Source: Phaeosaccion multiseriatum (taxonomy: Eukaryota; Ochrophyta, other classes). From it: DNA of 64,000 nt. The stretch's first letter is position 1, and each line of letters starts with the position of its first letter. The stretch spans positions 1,612,001-1,676,000 of the forward strand of contig OZ218961.1 of NCBI GenBank assembly GCA_965112735.1, given 5' to 3'. Made by a program: the position numbers and the translations under genes. The notes beneath the pieces are model-generated. The model saw only the letters and a list, made by a program, of their open reading frames with translations. It did no database searches and had not been told where the DNA came from. Shown here one piece after another: positions 1-11,100 of the stretch.

Positions 1-158
1 AGGGGTTCTTATCCTATGTAGAGCGTGTATTAGCTTTCCATATCAATCTCACTTTCCTATCTATCCTCCTCCTGCGACATGCCGTTCATATGAAGCTCGA
101 GTTCCCCAAATGGCGACAATCCGGATTCGAACATACCAAACACCTTTGAGACTCCACA
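1..158 (+). repeat. Left arm of a 158-bp inverted repeat bounding the satellite domain
   Basis: The reverse complement of 1-158 matches 59894-60051 with only a handful of mismatches (about 95% identity by eye). The arm starts at the first base of the window, so it may extend further left. It abuts satellite DNA at 159. The satellite runs in the same orientation next to both arms, so the arms are inverted but the array between them is not a palindrome. Confidence 0.9.
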
Positions 159-942
159 ATCTGAGATCCCACTTGGCGCTGTTGTGGCAATGTCGTATCT
201 GTGTTGGGCCTATGGTGCTGAGCCAATGCCTGGACTGGGCATGTTGTGACCAGCAAACGCGTCGTTCGGGCTGTGTGTGCCTACCAAATATGCCAAATGC
301 CGGCTTTGGGCGTCTTTGCCGACAGATTGGGCCATTTGAGCCTATCTGAGATCCCACTTGGCGCTGTTGTGGCAATGTCGTATCTGTGTTGGGCCTATGG
401 TGCTGAGCCAATGCCTGGACTGGGCATGTTGTGACCAGCAAACGCGTCGTTCGGGCTGTGTGTGCCCCCCAAATGCCGGCTTTGGGCGTCTTTGCCGACA
501 GATTGGGCCATTTGAGCCTATCTGAGATCCCACTTGGCGCTGTTGTGGCAATGTCGTATCTGTGTTGGGCCTATGGTGCTGAGCCAATGCCTGGACTGGG
601 CATGTTGTGACCAGCAAACGCGTCGTTCGGGCTGTGTGTGCCTACCAAATATGCCAAATGCCGGCTTTGGGCGTCTTTGCCGACAGATTGGGCCATTTGA
701 GCCTATCTGACATCCCACTTGGCGCTGTTGTGGCAATGTCGTATCTGTGTTGGGCCTATGGTGCTGAGCCAATGCCTGGACTGGGCATGTTGTGACCAGC
801 AAACGCGTCGTTCGGGCTGTGTGTGCCTACCAAATATGCCAAATGCCGGCTTTGGGCGTCTTTGCCGACAGATTGGGCCATTTGAGCCTATCTGAGATCC
901 CACTTGGCGCTGTTGTGGCAATGTCGTATCTGTGTTGGGCCG
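159..942 (+). repeat. Satellite array, first block (about 4 monomers)
   Basis: Tandem copies of the 185-bp monomer and one 176-bp variant. Landmarks in each monomer are GAGATCCCACTTGGCGCTG, CTGGACTGGGCATGTTGTGA and GCCGGCTTTGGGCGTC. The block ends inside a monomer at GTGTTGGGCC, where the next element begins. No gene is present; open frames here simply run across the repeat. Confidence 0.95.
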
Positions 943-944
943 GC

Positions 945-1096
945 CACTACTGTAAAAGAGGAGGCGACGCGAGTACGGCGTCGCAAGAGTTGTAGCAAGT
1001 GCCGAAGAGCTCAGCGCGGTGAGAAGGACAGCGAAGGGGCGGAGCAGCCCAGCAGTCCACCGCGCGAAGGAGACGGCAGCGACAGCAAAAGTTTCC
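945..1096 (+). repeat. Split direct repeat A1 of the unclassified element
   Basis: 152 bp starting CACTACTGTAAAAGAGG and ending AAAAGTTTCC, repeated at 4504-4655. It has no TG...CA ends, so it does not look like an LTR. Confidence 0.85.
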
Positions 1097-1379
1097 GGGG
1101 GACGCCGCTCTACGAGAAGGGGATCCGGGACTTTCTACGAGGCGTATCTTTTCAGATCAGCCGTATTTTGTGGTCTGGAGAGGAGGCACCGCAAGTTCAG
1201 CGTTGAGAGTCGTCACAAGTATTTCAGTGCTCAGCACGGTAAGGGCAGCATGGGGCAGCCCAGCAGTCACGAGCATGCGGGCGGTGGTTCGAGTGTCGAA
1301 GGCAATTGCCACTCTAGGTGGGGTTTTCACCGCCCACACATGGACCAAGACGACGATGGGGGATAGAGAGTACAGCAGA

Positions 1380-2430
1380 AGGCAGCGCCGCATCAGCGGG
1401 CTGCGATGCGACGTGCAGTACGACAGATGATGGGAGTGGCGTAGCAGCTCCAAGTACAGCAGCAGAAGGCAGCGCCGCAGCAGCGGGCTGCGATGCGACG
1501 TGCAGTACGACAGATGATGGGAGTGGCGCAGCAGCTCCAAGTACAGCAGCAGAAGGCAGCGCCGCAGCAGCGGGCTGAGATGCGACGTGCAGTACGACGA
1601 TGATGGAGGTGGCGCAGCAGCTCCAAGTACAGCAGCAGAAGGCAGCGCCGCAGCAGCGGGCTGCGATGCGACGTGCAGTACGACAGATGATGGGAGTGGC
1701 GCAGCAGCTCCAAGTACAGCAGCAGAAGGCAGCGCCGCAGCAGCGGGCTGCGATGCGACGTGCAGTACGACAGATGATGGGAGTGGCGCAGCAGCTCCAA
1801 GTACAGCAGCAGAAGGCAGCGCCGCAGCAGCGGGCTGCGATGCGACGTGCAGTACGACAGATGATGGGAGTGGCGCAGCAGCTCCAAGTACAGCAGCAGA
1901 AGGCAGCGCCGCAGCAGCGGGCTGCGATGCGACGTGCAGTACGACAGATGATGGGAGTGGCGCAGCAGCTCCAAGTACAGCAGCAGAAGGCAGCGCCGCA
2001 GCAGCGGGCTGCGATGCGACGTGCAGTACGAGAGATGATGGGAGTGGCGCAGCAGCTCCAAGTACAGCAGCAGAAGGCAGCGCCGCAGCAGCGGGCTGCG
2101 ATGCGACGTGCAGTACGACAGATGATGGGAGTGGCGCAGCAGCTCCAAGTACAGCAGCAGAAGGCAGCGCCGCAGCAGCGGGCTGCGATGCGACGTGCAG
2201 TATGACAGATGATGGGAGTGGCGCAGCAGCTCCAAGTACAGCAGCAGAAGGCAGCGCCGCAGCAGCGGGCTGCGATGCGACGTGCAGTACGAGAGATGAT
2301 GGAAGTGGCGCAGCAGCTCCAAGTACAGCAGCATGAGGCAGCGCGGCAGCAGCGGGCAGCGATGCGACGTGCAGTACGAGAGACGATGGAAGTGGCGCAA
2401 CAGTTCCAAGTGCAGCAGCACAAGGCAACG
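1380..2430 (+). repeat. 87-bp minisatellite, Gln/Arg/Ala-rich if translated
   Basis: About twelve tandem copies of an 87-bp unit (29 codons, a multiple of 3). The plus frame from 1600 would encode a 29-residue repeat rich in Gln, Ala and Arg. The frame is interrupted: a CGA codon has become TGA at 2206-2208, a CAG has become TAG near 1450, and there is a 3-bp-out-of-register copy near 1590. Other frames on both strands are also open because the unit length is divisible by three. It may be a decayed coding minisatellite or non-coding DNA; I cannot decide from one copy. Confidence 0.85.
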
Positions 2431-3960
2431 GAACAGCTGGAAGTAGGGCAGCCATCCGACGGCAGTGGAACAGCGGGCTGCGAAGGTACAGCAGTATGCT
2501 GCACAGCAGCAGCCCGAAGCATGGCAGCAGCAGAAGGCAGTGTAGCAGCGGGCTGCGATGCAGCGTGCAGTGCAGCAGCTGGAAGTGTCGCAGCAGCTCG
2601 AAGTTCCGCAGCGGAAGGCAGTACAGCAGCCCGAAGCAGGGCAGCCGCCTAAAGGATAGCATCCGAGACAGTGGAATAGCGGGCTGCGAAGGTACACAGT
2701 ATGAAGTACAGCAGCAGTGCAGCAGCGGGCGGCGAGGCAACACGCACTAAAGCAGCTGGAAGCAGGGCAGCAGCGCGAGATAGCAGAGGCCGGAGGCAGC
2801 GCAGCAGCACTAAGCAGAGCAGAACGTAGGCAGCGGCGGCTGCGAAACGACACGTAGTACAGCAGTAGACAGCAGCGCAGCATCGATCTGCGAGGCAACG
2901 TGCGGTGCAGCAGTATGCAATGAAGCGGCTGGACACAGCAGTCCCTTCATGGCAGCGGAAGGCAGTGCAGCCGCTGGAAGCGGGGCAGCAGATGCAGGTA
3001 GGGCAGCAGCTCGTAGAGTTACTGCAGAAGGCAGTCAACAGCGGGCAGGCGAAGCGAAACGTAGATCAGCATCGGGCAGGCCGAAGATGGAGTGCCGGGC
3101 AGAGCAGAAGCTAGAGGCAGCGTAGCGGCAGGCAGCGCAGCAGCGCGCAGTACCGGGGAAGGCAGCGCAACAGCAGACCGTCCAGCATCAGGCGCTAAGC
3201 AACCGCAGAAAGACGGAACCAGCGCGACAGTAGGCAGCGAGGCAACGTGCAGCATAGCAGCAGCTGAAGGCAGTGAGCAGCCGGAGGCAGTGCAGCGGTA
3301 AGGCGGCGCCGCAACAGGTGGCGAGCAGCAGATAGCGCGACAGTTTACAGCCTAGTAGCGGCAGGCAGCGCAACGTCAGGCAGAGCAGCAAGTGGCAGCG
3401 CAACAGGAGCCGGTGCGGCAGCAGACACTGAAGCAGCACACCGCGCAGCCGCAGGCGGCGCAGGAGGAGGCAGCGGAGCAGCAGGCAGCGCCGCAGAAGG
3501 CAGAGCTGCAGCAGGCAGCGGAGCAGCAGGCAGCGCCGCAGAAGGCAGAGCTGCAACAGGCAGCGAAGCAGCAGGCAGTACAGCAACCGCCAGTGAAACA
3601 GCAGGCAGCGCAGCAGCGGGCGGCGCAGCAGTAGGCGGCGCAGCAGTAGGCGGTTAGCCGCAGAAGGCCGCGCAACAGCAGGCAGGGCAGGAGTAGGCAG
3701 CACAGCTGCATGAGGAGCGCAGCAGGCTGGCAGTGCGACAGCGGCAGGACCCCCGCAGAGGGCAGCGTAGCAACGGCTGGCAATGCGACAGTAGGCAGCG
3801 TAGCATCACCGCAGCTGAGCAGTAGACAGTGTAGCAGCGGACAATGTAGCGTCGGGCAACAAGGCAGCAGGTTAGCACGGCACCTCTTCAGATCGGCGGC
3901 AAGGACCATCGCGGCGAAGGACTTCTCGGACGCCCAGGTCCAGCGATAGGGACCATGGAA
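2431..3960 (+). repeat. Degenerate CAG/GCAG-rich low-complexity region
   Basis: Irregular runs of GCAGCAG, GGCAGCG and similar continue the composition of the minisatellite without strict periodicity. A local 48-bp-scale duplication is visible at about 3460-3560. No frame shows a recognisable domain. A plus-strand 80-codon frame at 3392-3634 is almost entirely Gln, Ala, Glu and Lys. Confidence 0.7.
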
Positions 3961-4503
3961 GAGCAACTGCTTCATCGTCTACATCCGCCAGAACTCGACG
4001 GAGTCAACTGAGGTAACGAATACGCTGGCCATGAGCGAGGGAATCGGTGCCGTAGGAGTTGGGGGCCAGAGGGGAGACTAGGGGAGAAGGGGGGGAAGGA
4101 GACATGAGATTTCAAGCGGGTGTAGTTGGGAGTAGGGGCGAGGCAGACGCGTCTGCCCGCCCTGCTTTGGCACCCCCTGGAAATCGCATTTACCCCCCCT
4201 TACACAATATAAACAATTATAAGTATTAGCAGTTAGCCTGACTGAGCGAGAGAGCGCTCGAGGGGAAGGCATGGGCAGTACTAGATGTCAGGACGTAGTG
4301 GACTGAAAAAGTAGTTTTCGAGCAGAGCGAGTTTACGAGTCGATAGTATCGAAAACGTATTTTCGGGAAACGGGGAGGACTGGCAGTCACAGAAAAAATG
4401 GATGGAGGCAAGGGCACGCCGCGCCGACCGACGCGAGGGCCCAATGGCCCGTGCGGCCACGTATGACGCTCAGCCCACCGGGGTAGAGCAAGAATTTAGC
4501 ATT
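3961..4503. other. Gene-free stretch of the unclassified element
   Basis: Contains repeat B1 (4127-4187), then AT-richer sequence from 4188 to 4503 with no open frame I would call a gene. Nothing recognisable beyond the repeat. Confidence 0.6.
4127..4187 (+). repeat. Split direct repeat B1, containing a 16-bp palindrome
   Basis: 61 bp, repeated at 4711-4771. It contains the perfect palindrome GGCAGACGCGTCTGCC. Confidence 0.85.
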
Positions 4504-4655
4504 CACTACTGTAAAAGAGGAGGCGACGCGAGTACGGCGTCGCAAGAGTTGTAGCAAGTGCCGAAGAGCTCAGCGCGGTGAGAAGGACAGCGAAGGGGCG
4601 GAGCAGCCCAGCAGTCCACCGCGCGAAGGAGACGGCAGCGACAGCAAAAGTTTCC
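4504..4655 (+). repeat. Split direct repeat A2 of the unclassified element
   Basis: Second copy of the 152-bp repeat at 945-1096, no difference seen by eye. Followed by a 55-bp C/G-rich spacer and then B2. Confidence 0.85.
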
Positions 4656-4710
4656 CCACCCGCCCGGCCCGGGGGGACGAGTGGGATTATCGGGAATCCA
4701 ACGGGGTGGA

Positions 4711-4771
4711 TGGGAGTAGGGGCGAGGCAGACGCGTCTGCCCGCCCTGCTTTGGCACCCCCTGGAAATCGC
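4711..4771 (+). repeat. Split direct repeat B2 of the unclassified element
   Basis: Second copy of the 61-bp repeat at 4127-4187, including the same 16-bp palindrome. Satellite resumes within 10 bp. Confidence 0.85.
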
Positions 4772-4779
4772 TACTAGGC

Positions 4780-7700
4780 CATTTGAGCCTTGAGCCTATC
4801 TCAGATCCCACTTGGCGCTGTTGTGGCAATGTCGTATCTGTGTTGGGCCTATGGTGCTGAGCCAATGCCTGGACTGGGCATGTTGTGACCAGCAAACGCG
4901 TCGTTCGGGCTGTGTGTGCCTACCAAATATGCCAAATGCCGGCTTTGGGCGTCTTTGCCGACAGATTGGGCCATTTGAGCCTATCTGAGATCCCACTTGG
5001 CGCTGTTGTGGCAATGTCGTATCTGTGTTGGGCCTATGGTGCTGAGCCAATGCCTGGACTGGGCATGTTGTGACCAGCAAACGCGTCGTTCGGGCTGTGT
5101 GTGCCTACCAAATATGCCAAATGCCGGCTTTGGGCGTCTTTGCCGACAGATTGGGCCATTTGAGCCTATCTGAGATCCCACTTGGCGCTGTTGTGGCAAT
5201 GTCGTATCTGTGTTGGGCCTATGGTGCTGAGCCAATGCCTGGACTGGGCATGTTGTGACCAGCAAACGCGTCGTTCGGGCTGTGTGTGCCTACCAAATAT
5301 GCCAAATGCCGGCTTTGGGCGTCTTTGCCGACAGATTGGGCCATTTGAGCCTATCTGAGATCCCACTTGGCGCTGTTGTGGCAATGTCGTATCTGTGTTG
5401 GGCCTATGGTGCTGAGCCAATGCCTGGACTGGGCATGTTGTGACCAGCAAACGCGTCGTTCGGGCTGTGTGTGCCTACCAAATATGCCAAATGCCGGCTT
5501 TGGGCGTCTTTGCCGACAGATTGGGCCATTTGAGCCTATCTGAGATCCCACTTGGCGCTGTTGTGGCAATGTCGTATCTGTGTTGGGCCTATGGTGCTGA
5601 GCCACTGCCTGGACTGGGCATGTTGTGACCAGCAAACGCGTCGTTCGGGCTGTGTGTGCCTACCAAATATGCCAAATGCCGGCTTTGGGCGTCTTTGCCG
5701 ACAGATTGGGCCATTTGAGCCTATCTGAGATCCCACTTGGCGCTGTTGTGGCAATGTCGTATCTGTGTTGGGCCTATGGTGCTGAGCCAATGCCTGGACT
5801 GGGCATGTTGTGACCAGCAAACGCGTCGTTCGGGCTGTGTGTGCCTACCAAATATGCCAAATGCCGGCTTTGGGCGTCTTTGCCGACAGATTGGGCCATT
5901 TGAGCCTATCTGAGATCCCACTTGGCGCTGTTGTGGCAATGTCGTATCTGTGTTGGGCCTATGGTGCTGAGCCAATGCCTGGACTGGGCATGTTGTGACC
6001 AGCAAACGCGTCGTTCGGGCTGTGTGTGCCTACCAAATATGCCAAATGCCGGCTTTGGGCGTCTTTGCCGACAGATTGGGCCATTTGAGCCTATCTGAGA
6101 TCCCACTTGGCGCTGTTGTGGCAATGTCGTATCTGTGTTGGGCCTATGGTGCTGAGCCAATGCCTGGACTGGGCATGTTGTGACCAGCAAACGCGTCGTT
6201 CGGGCTGTGTGTGCCTACCAAATATGCCAAATGCCGGCTTTGGGCGTCTTTGCCGACAGATTGGGCCATTTGAGCCTATCTGAGATCCCACTTGGCGCTG
6301 TTGTGGCAATGTCGTATCTGTGTTGGGCCTATGGTGCTGAGCCAATGCCTGGACTGGGCATGTTGTGACCAGCAAACGCGTCGTTCGGGCTGTGTGTGCC
6401 CCCCAAATGCGGGCTTTGGGCGTCTTTGCCGACAGATTGGGCCATTTGAGCCTATCTGAGATCCCACTTGGCGCTGTTGTGGCAATGTCGTATCTGTGTT
6501 GGGCCTATGGTGCTGAGCCAATGCCTGGACTGGGCATGTTGTGACCAGCAAACGCGTCGTTCGGGCTGTGTGTGCCTACCAAATGTGCCAAATGCCGGCT
6601 TTGGGCGTCTTTGCCGACAGATTGGGCCATTTGAGCCTATCTGAGATCCCACGTGGCGCTGTTGTGGCAATGTCGTATCTGTGTTGGGCCTATGGTGCTG
6701 AGCCAATGCCTGGACTGGGCATGTTGTGACCAGCAAACGCGTCGTTCGGGCTGTGTGTGCCTACCAAATATGCCAAATGCCGGCTTTGGGCGTCTTTGCC
6801 GACAGATTGGGCCATTTGAGCCTATCTGAGATCCCACTTGGCGCTGTTGTGGCAATGTCGTATCTGTGTTGGGCCTATGGTGCTGAGCCAATGCCTGGAC
6901 TGGGCATGTTGTGACCAGCAAACGCGTCGTTCGGGCTGTGTGTGCCTACCAAATATGCCAAATGCCGGCTTTGGGCGTCTTTGCCGACAGATTGGGCCAT
7001 TTGAGCCTATCTGAGATCCCACTTGGCGCTGTTGTGGCAATGTCGTATCTGTGTTGGGCCTATGGTGCTGAGCCAATGCCTGGACTGGGCATGTTGTGAC
7101 CAGCAAACGCGTCGTTCGGGCTGTGTGTGCCTACCAAATATGCCAAATGCCGGCTTTGGGCGTCTTTGCCGACAGATTGGGCCATTTGAGCCTATCTGAG
7201 ATCCCACTTGGCGCTGTTGTGGCAATGTCGTATCTGTGTTGGGCCTATGGTGCTGAGCCAATGCCTGGACTGGGAATGTTGTGACCAGCAAACGCGTCGT
7301 TCGGGCTGTGTGTGCCTACCAAATATGCCAAATGCCGGCTTTGGGCGTCTTTGCCGACAGATTGGGCCATTTGAGCCTATCTGAGATCCCACTTGGCGCT
7401 GTTGTGGCAATGTCGTATCTGTGTTGGGCCTATGGTGCTGAGCCAATGCCTGGACTGGGCATGTTGTGACCAGCAAACGCGTCGTTCGGGCTGTGTGTGC
7501 CTACCAAATATGCCAAATGCCGGCTTTGGGCGTCTTTGCCGACAGATTGGGCCATTTGAGCCTATCTGAGATCCCACTTGGCGCTGTTGTGGCAATGTCG
7601 TATCTGTGTTGGGCCTATGGTGCTGAGCCAATGCCTGGACTGGGCATGTTGTGACCAGCAAACGCGTCGTTCGGGCTGTGTGTGCCTACCAAATATGCCA

Positions 7701-7831
7701 AATGCCGGCTTTGGGCGTCTTTGCCGACAGATTGGGCCATTTGAGCCTATCTGAGATCCCACTTGGCGCTGTTGTGGCAATGTCGTATCTGTGTTGGGCC
7801 TATGGTGCTGAGCCAATGCCTGGACTGGGCA
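4780..7831 (+). repeat. Satellite array, second block (about 16 monomers)
   Basis: Mostly 185-bp monomers, with one 176-bp monomer near 6400. The first monomer carries a small duplication (GAGCCTTGAGCC). The block stops at the 5' LTR of the copia element. No gene. Confidence 0.95.
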
Positions 7832-8017
7832 TGTTGTGATGAGCATCGCCAGTTGTGACTGAGCACTATATCGACGTACAATATCGATGTGAATATCGAT
7901 ATTCATGTATGGCCACGGCCATCACTTCCTTGAACGCATCTCTCAGTAGGTATTATTAATACACGAGTTGACACTACTCTAGCTTGTCCCTGTCATCGTA
8001 GAGGAGATATCGCAACA
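7832..8017 (+). repeat. 5' LTR of the copia element
   Basis: 186 bp, starts TGTTGTGATGAGC, ends GATATCGCAACA. Identical to 12685-12870 by eye. Contains the perfect palindrome GAATATCGATATTC and an AT-rich stretch (GTATTATTAATAC) that could serve as a TATA-like region. Confidence 0.93.
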
Positions 8018-8130
8018 CGACAGCTGTCGCGACACTTCACAGCTAGCTGGTTCTACGTAGTCGGCGACGGCACACAGGCGAGTTTTGGTCGGATAACTCA
8101 AGTGAGAGAGAAGGAGTCCTTTCGTTAGCC
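8018..8130 (+). other. Leader between 5' LTR and gag
   Basis: The primer-binding site should begin just after the LTR. The sequence there is the perfect palindrome CGACAGCTGTCG (8018-8029). I do not recognise complementarity to a common initiator tRNA 3' end. Confidence 0.5.
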
Positions 8131-11100
8131 ATGCCAGGCGCGGAAGAAGAAGGCGTTGAAAAGGCGGACGCAGCGGCGCCCGTCAGTGCGAGTTCCGCGA
8201 TAGAAGGAGACGCACAGCAGCAGATGGCTGCAATGATGCAAAAGATGATATCGGCAGAGTTTGCCAAACACATCACACAGCAAGGAGTGCCCACGGCAGC
8301 GGCCGCAGCACCAGTCACTATTTCCTCAGTCGGAGGAACAGTGACCCCCAGCGGGGGGGGGAGTACAGCACAGCAGCTGCTAGAACTCACGTTCAAGCCG
8401 AAGAACAATGAGTTTGACAAGAAGTTGGAATCGGAGGGAGTGATGCCTCTCTTGCGATTTATGCGAGCGGTCACGGATCACATAGGGGGGATGGGGGCAA
8501 AGGCATTCTTGGTGGATAGTGATAAGATCCCCAACGCAGACGACGCCTCCCGGGACTCTAAGTATGCCCTGACGTTCAGTCTGTACCAACAGACGGGCCT
8601 CAAGATTTTGGAGGCCATTCCCTCGGACATGAGGGATGCCATAGAAGAACGCACTCGCACAGCGCGGTTCCAAGTGGACCTGGTACTATTGATGCAGGCA
8701 ATCAAGGAGGCAGTGATGGGGAGCACGCAGTCACAGCGACAAGAGTTTCTCACCTCCGAGATGCACGATCTGAGGCCAGGGGTGGGGGAGACGGGACTTG
8801 CCTACCTCAACAAGTTTCTCCAACTCAACGTGTTGATGACGGAGGAGCAGCTTCCTATGTCCTACTCCATCATCAAGGACAAGTTCCTCAGGCGTATGGG
8901 GCAGAGATGGGAGTCGTTTGGCCAAGTGCACGGTCATTCGGTAGCGACAGAGGACGAGTTTAATCGGTTCAAACAGCAAGCGCAGCGGTTTGACAGTGAC
9001 CTTCAAGCGCAAGCGAGGGAGGCGGGAGAGGACCTTGAGCGGGGCCTTTTCCACATTTTCCAGCAAAAGCAGAAGACACAGCAACCAGCAGGGGGGGGTA
9101 GACAGACCACCACAGGGGCAGGAGAGAAAGATCGGTCCAACACACGCTGTTACAGGTGTGGGAGAAAGGGGCACATGCGGACGACGTGTCCGTCCAAGGA
9201 GGAGCTGTGTTTCAACTGCCACAAGCCGGGGCACCAGCGTGCAGACTGCCCAAACAGCAGGAAGAAGAAAGATGGCGAGCATGTGGAAGGCTCCACCAGC
9301 GCCATTTTCAGCATTCCGTGGACGCTACAGGAGAGGGGGAGCGGCCATTCTCTCTACCATATGTCCAAGCTGAAGTCGGGGGCGGATGGCACACGGCAGG
9401 GGCTCGCAGACAGCGGATCGGCGCTCAATGTGTGGCCCAACTTGGATGGACTGTACGATTTCTGCGCTCATCAGAGTTTAGTGCAACTCGCAGACGGCAA
9501 GTCGCACGCGCCGATAATGGGCAAAGGGAAGGTGAACATCAGCTACGTCTCCAACGACGGCAAAAGAGGACTGAAGGGGCTGGAGGTAGTGGTGTCGCCA
9601 GACGTACCTTTCTGCATTTTTGCAGAGAAGAACCTCTCAGACCTACTGGGGGGGAGCGCAAGGCCAGCGGGGAAGCCAGTCTATTTCGGCCCCTCAGCAG
9701 ACGCACCAGAGACGGTGCACACGACGCAGGACCCAGAGCTGGGGCTTGACATGCTACAATTCAAGATCGAGGAGGCCACGGAGCAGTGGAGTGATTACAT
9801 GACTTACCACTGCAAGAACGGCCACCGCAACGATCAAGAACTACGGCGACAGGCCAAGCTGGAGGGCGTGACACTGTGCGGGAAGAGGGCGCCGTGCAAG
9901 ACTTGCGCAGAGGTGAAGATGACGAAGGCAGCTCAGAGTAAGCAGTTCATCGACTACCCCAAGGCACCGCTGGCACAGGTAACGCTCGACACCATTCCTC
10001 TCGAAGGAGAGCACGTGTTGCAGGCGTGCTGCCCGCACACGGGTATGGGCTGGTGCAGGAAGGTGGGGGGAAAGACGGAGGCGCACTTCCAGAGCGTGTA
10101 TGACGACCTCAACACCACAGTATTCATTCCAGGGGAGAGGACAGCGGGGTACAAGGTGCAGTGTCTGTCAGCAGACAACGGATCGGAGCTCATCAAGACG
10201 AAGGCAGCGAAGAAGATGCTCTACTCCCAGGGCATTGAGGTCAAGCTGACGGACCCTAATTGTCAAGCGCAGAACGGACTGAACGAGGCTCGACACAAGG
10301 AGCTGGCGCGAATGTCTATTCTTTTCATTGAGGAGGCGAAGCTGGAGGAGCACTCGAAGCAGCTGAGGTTCGTAGCGTACAAGTTGGCGCAGCTTCTCTA
10401 CAACACCAGGTGCAGGAGGGGGCAGCAGCAGTCCCCCTACGAGCTGTATTTCAAGCGCAAGCCTGACCTACAGCACCTACACATCTTCGGAGAGCAGGCG
10501 AAGGTGCGGGTGGGCAACAAGAAGCACAAGCAGTGGCACAACGACAAGACGCACTCGGCAGTGTACGTGGGACAGAGCCCCAACCACAGATCAGCCTGTC
10601 TCCTTTTCTACATCCCTTCACAGAAGCGGTTCATCTCCAGCTCGTCCTACACATTCGTGACGAACCGCAGACACGACGGCACGGTGTTCGGGAGTCACGT
10701 GGAGAAGGGGAAGCTACCAGAGACAGCGGAGAAGGAGGATGACAGCGAGGACGAGGACCAGCCCTCGAGCAGCGGGAGCAGCAGCAGGAGCAGCAGCAGG
10801 AGCAGCAGCAGTAGCGCGAGCGGGGGAGGTGGGGGCGGGACCAAGAGTGGAAACGTCACATGGAACACGAGATTAGAGGAGGCACAGCCAGCCCCACAGC
10901 AGCAGCAGACATCACGCTGGGAACAGGTTCTCACCCGAGAGTTCGTGGAGAAGTTACAACTCGAAGGAGAAGGCCTGGAGCGACGTCAGCACGCCGAGCG
11001 GCAACAGAGGAAGCAGACGGCAAAGCAGCAACAGAGAGAGCAGCAGAAACAGCAAGTAGCGCAGCATCAGGCAGAGCAGCAGCAGCATCAGGCAGAGCAG

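Larger units (their letters stand above)
943..4779 (+). mobile_element. Unclassified element with split direct repeats (A1-internal-B1-A2-B2)
   Basis: This block interrupts the satellite. A 152-bp direct repeat (945-1096 and 4504-4655, identical by eye) and a 61-bp direct repeat (4127-4187 and 4711-4771) alternate as A1...B1...A2-B2. That is the order of split direct repeats in PAT-type tyrosine-recombinase retroelements, although B1 and A2 are 316 bp apart here and do not abut. The 55-bp A2-B2 spacer starts C-rich (CCCACCCGCCC), like the spacers of the two recognisable PAT-type elements in this window. No RT, recombinase or integrase is readable, so if mobile it is non-autonomous. The satellite register is not preserved across it: roughly 110 bp of monomer is missing. 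Confidence 0.5.

Noticed and set aside
1157-2743. Minus-strand frames of 400-528 codons across the 87-bp minisatellite
   Set aside because: The unit is a multiple of three without stops in several frames, so length is not evidence of coding. Cys/Leu/Ser-rich translations look like an antisense of a Gln-rich repeat.
3376-3975. Possible gypsy RT-RNase H remnant on the minus strand (WASEKSFAAM)
   Set aside because: Only a dozen residues resemble the family, and the rest is Cys/Ala-rich low complexity.
943-4655. Reading the 152-bp repeats as LTRs
   Set aside because: They lack TG...CA ends, no polypurine tract or pol frame is present, and a second pair of repeats alternates with them.
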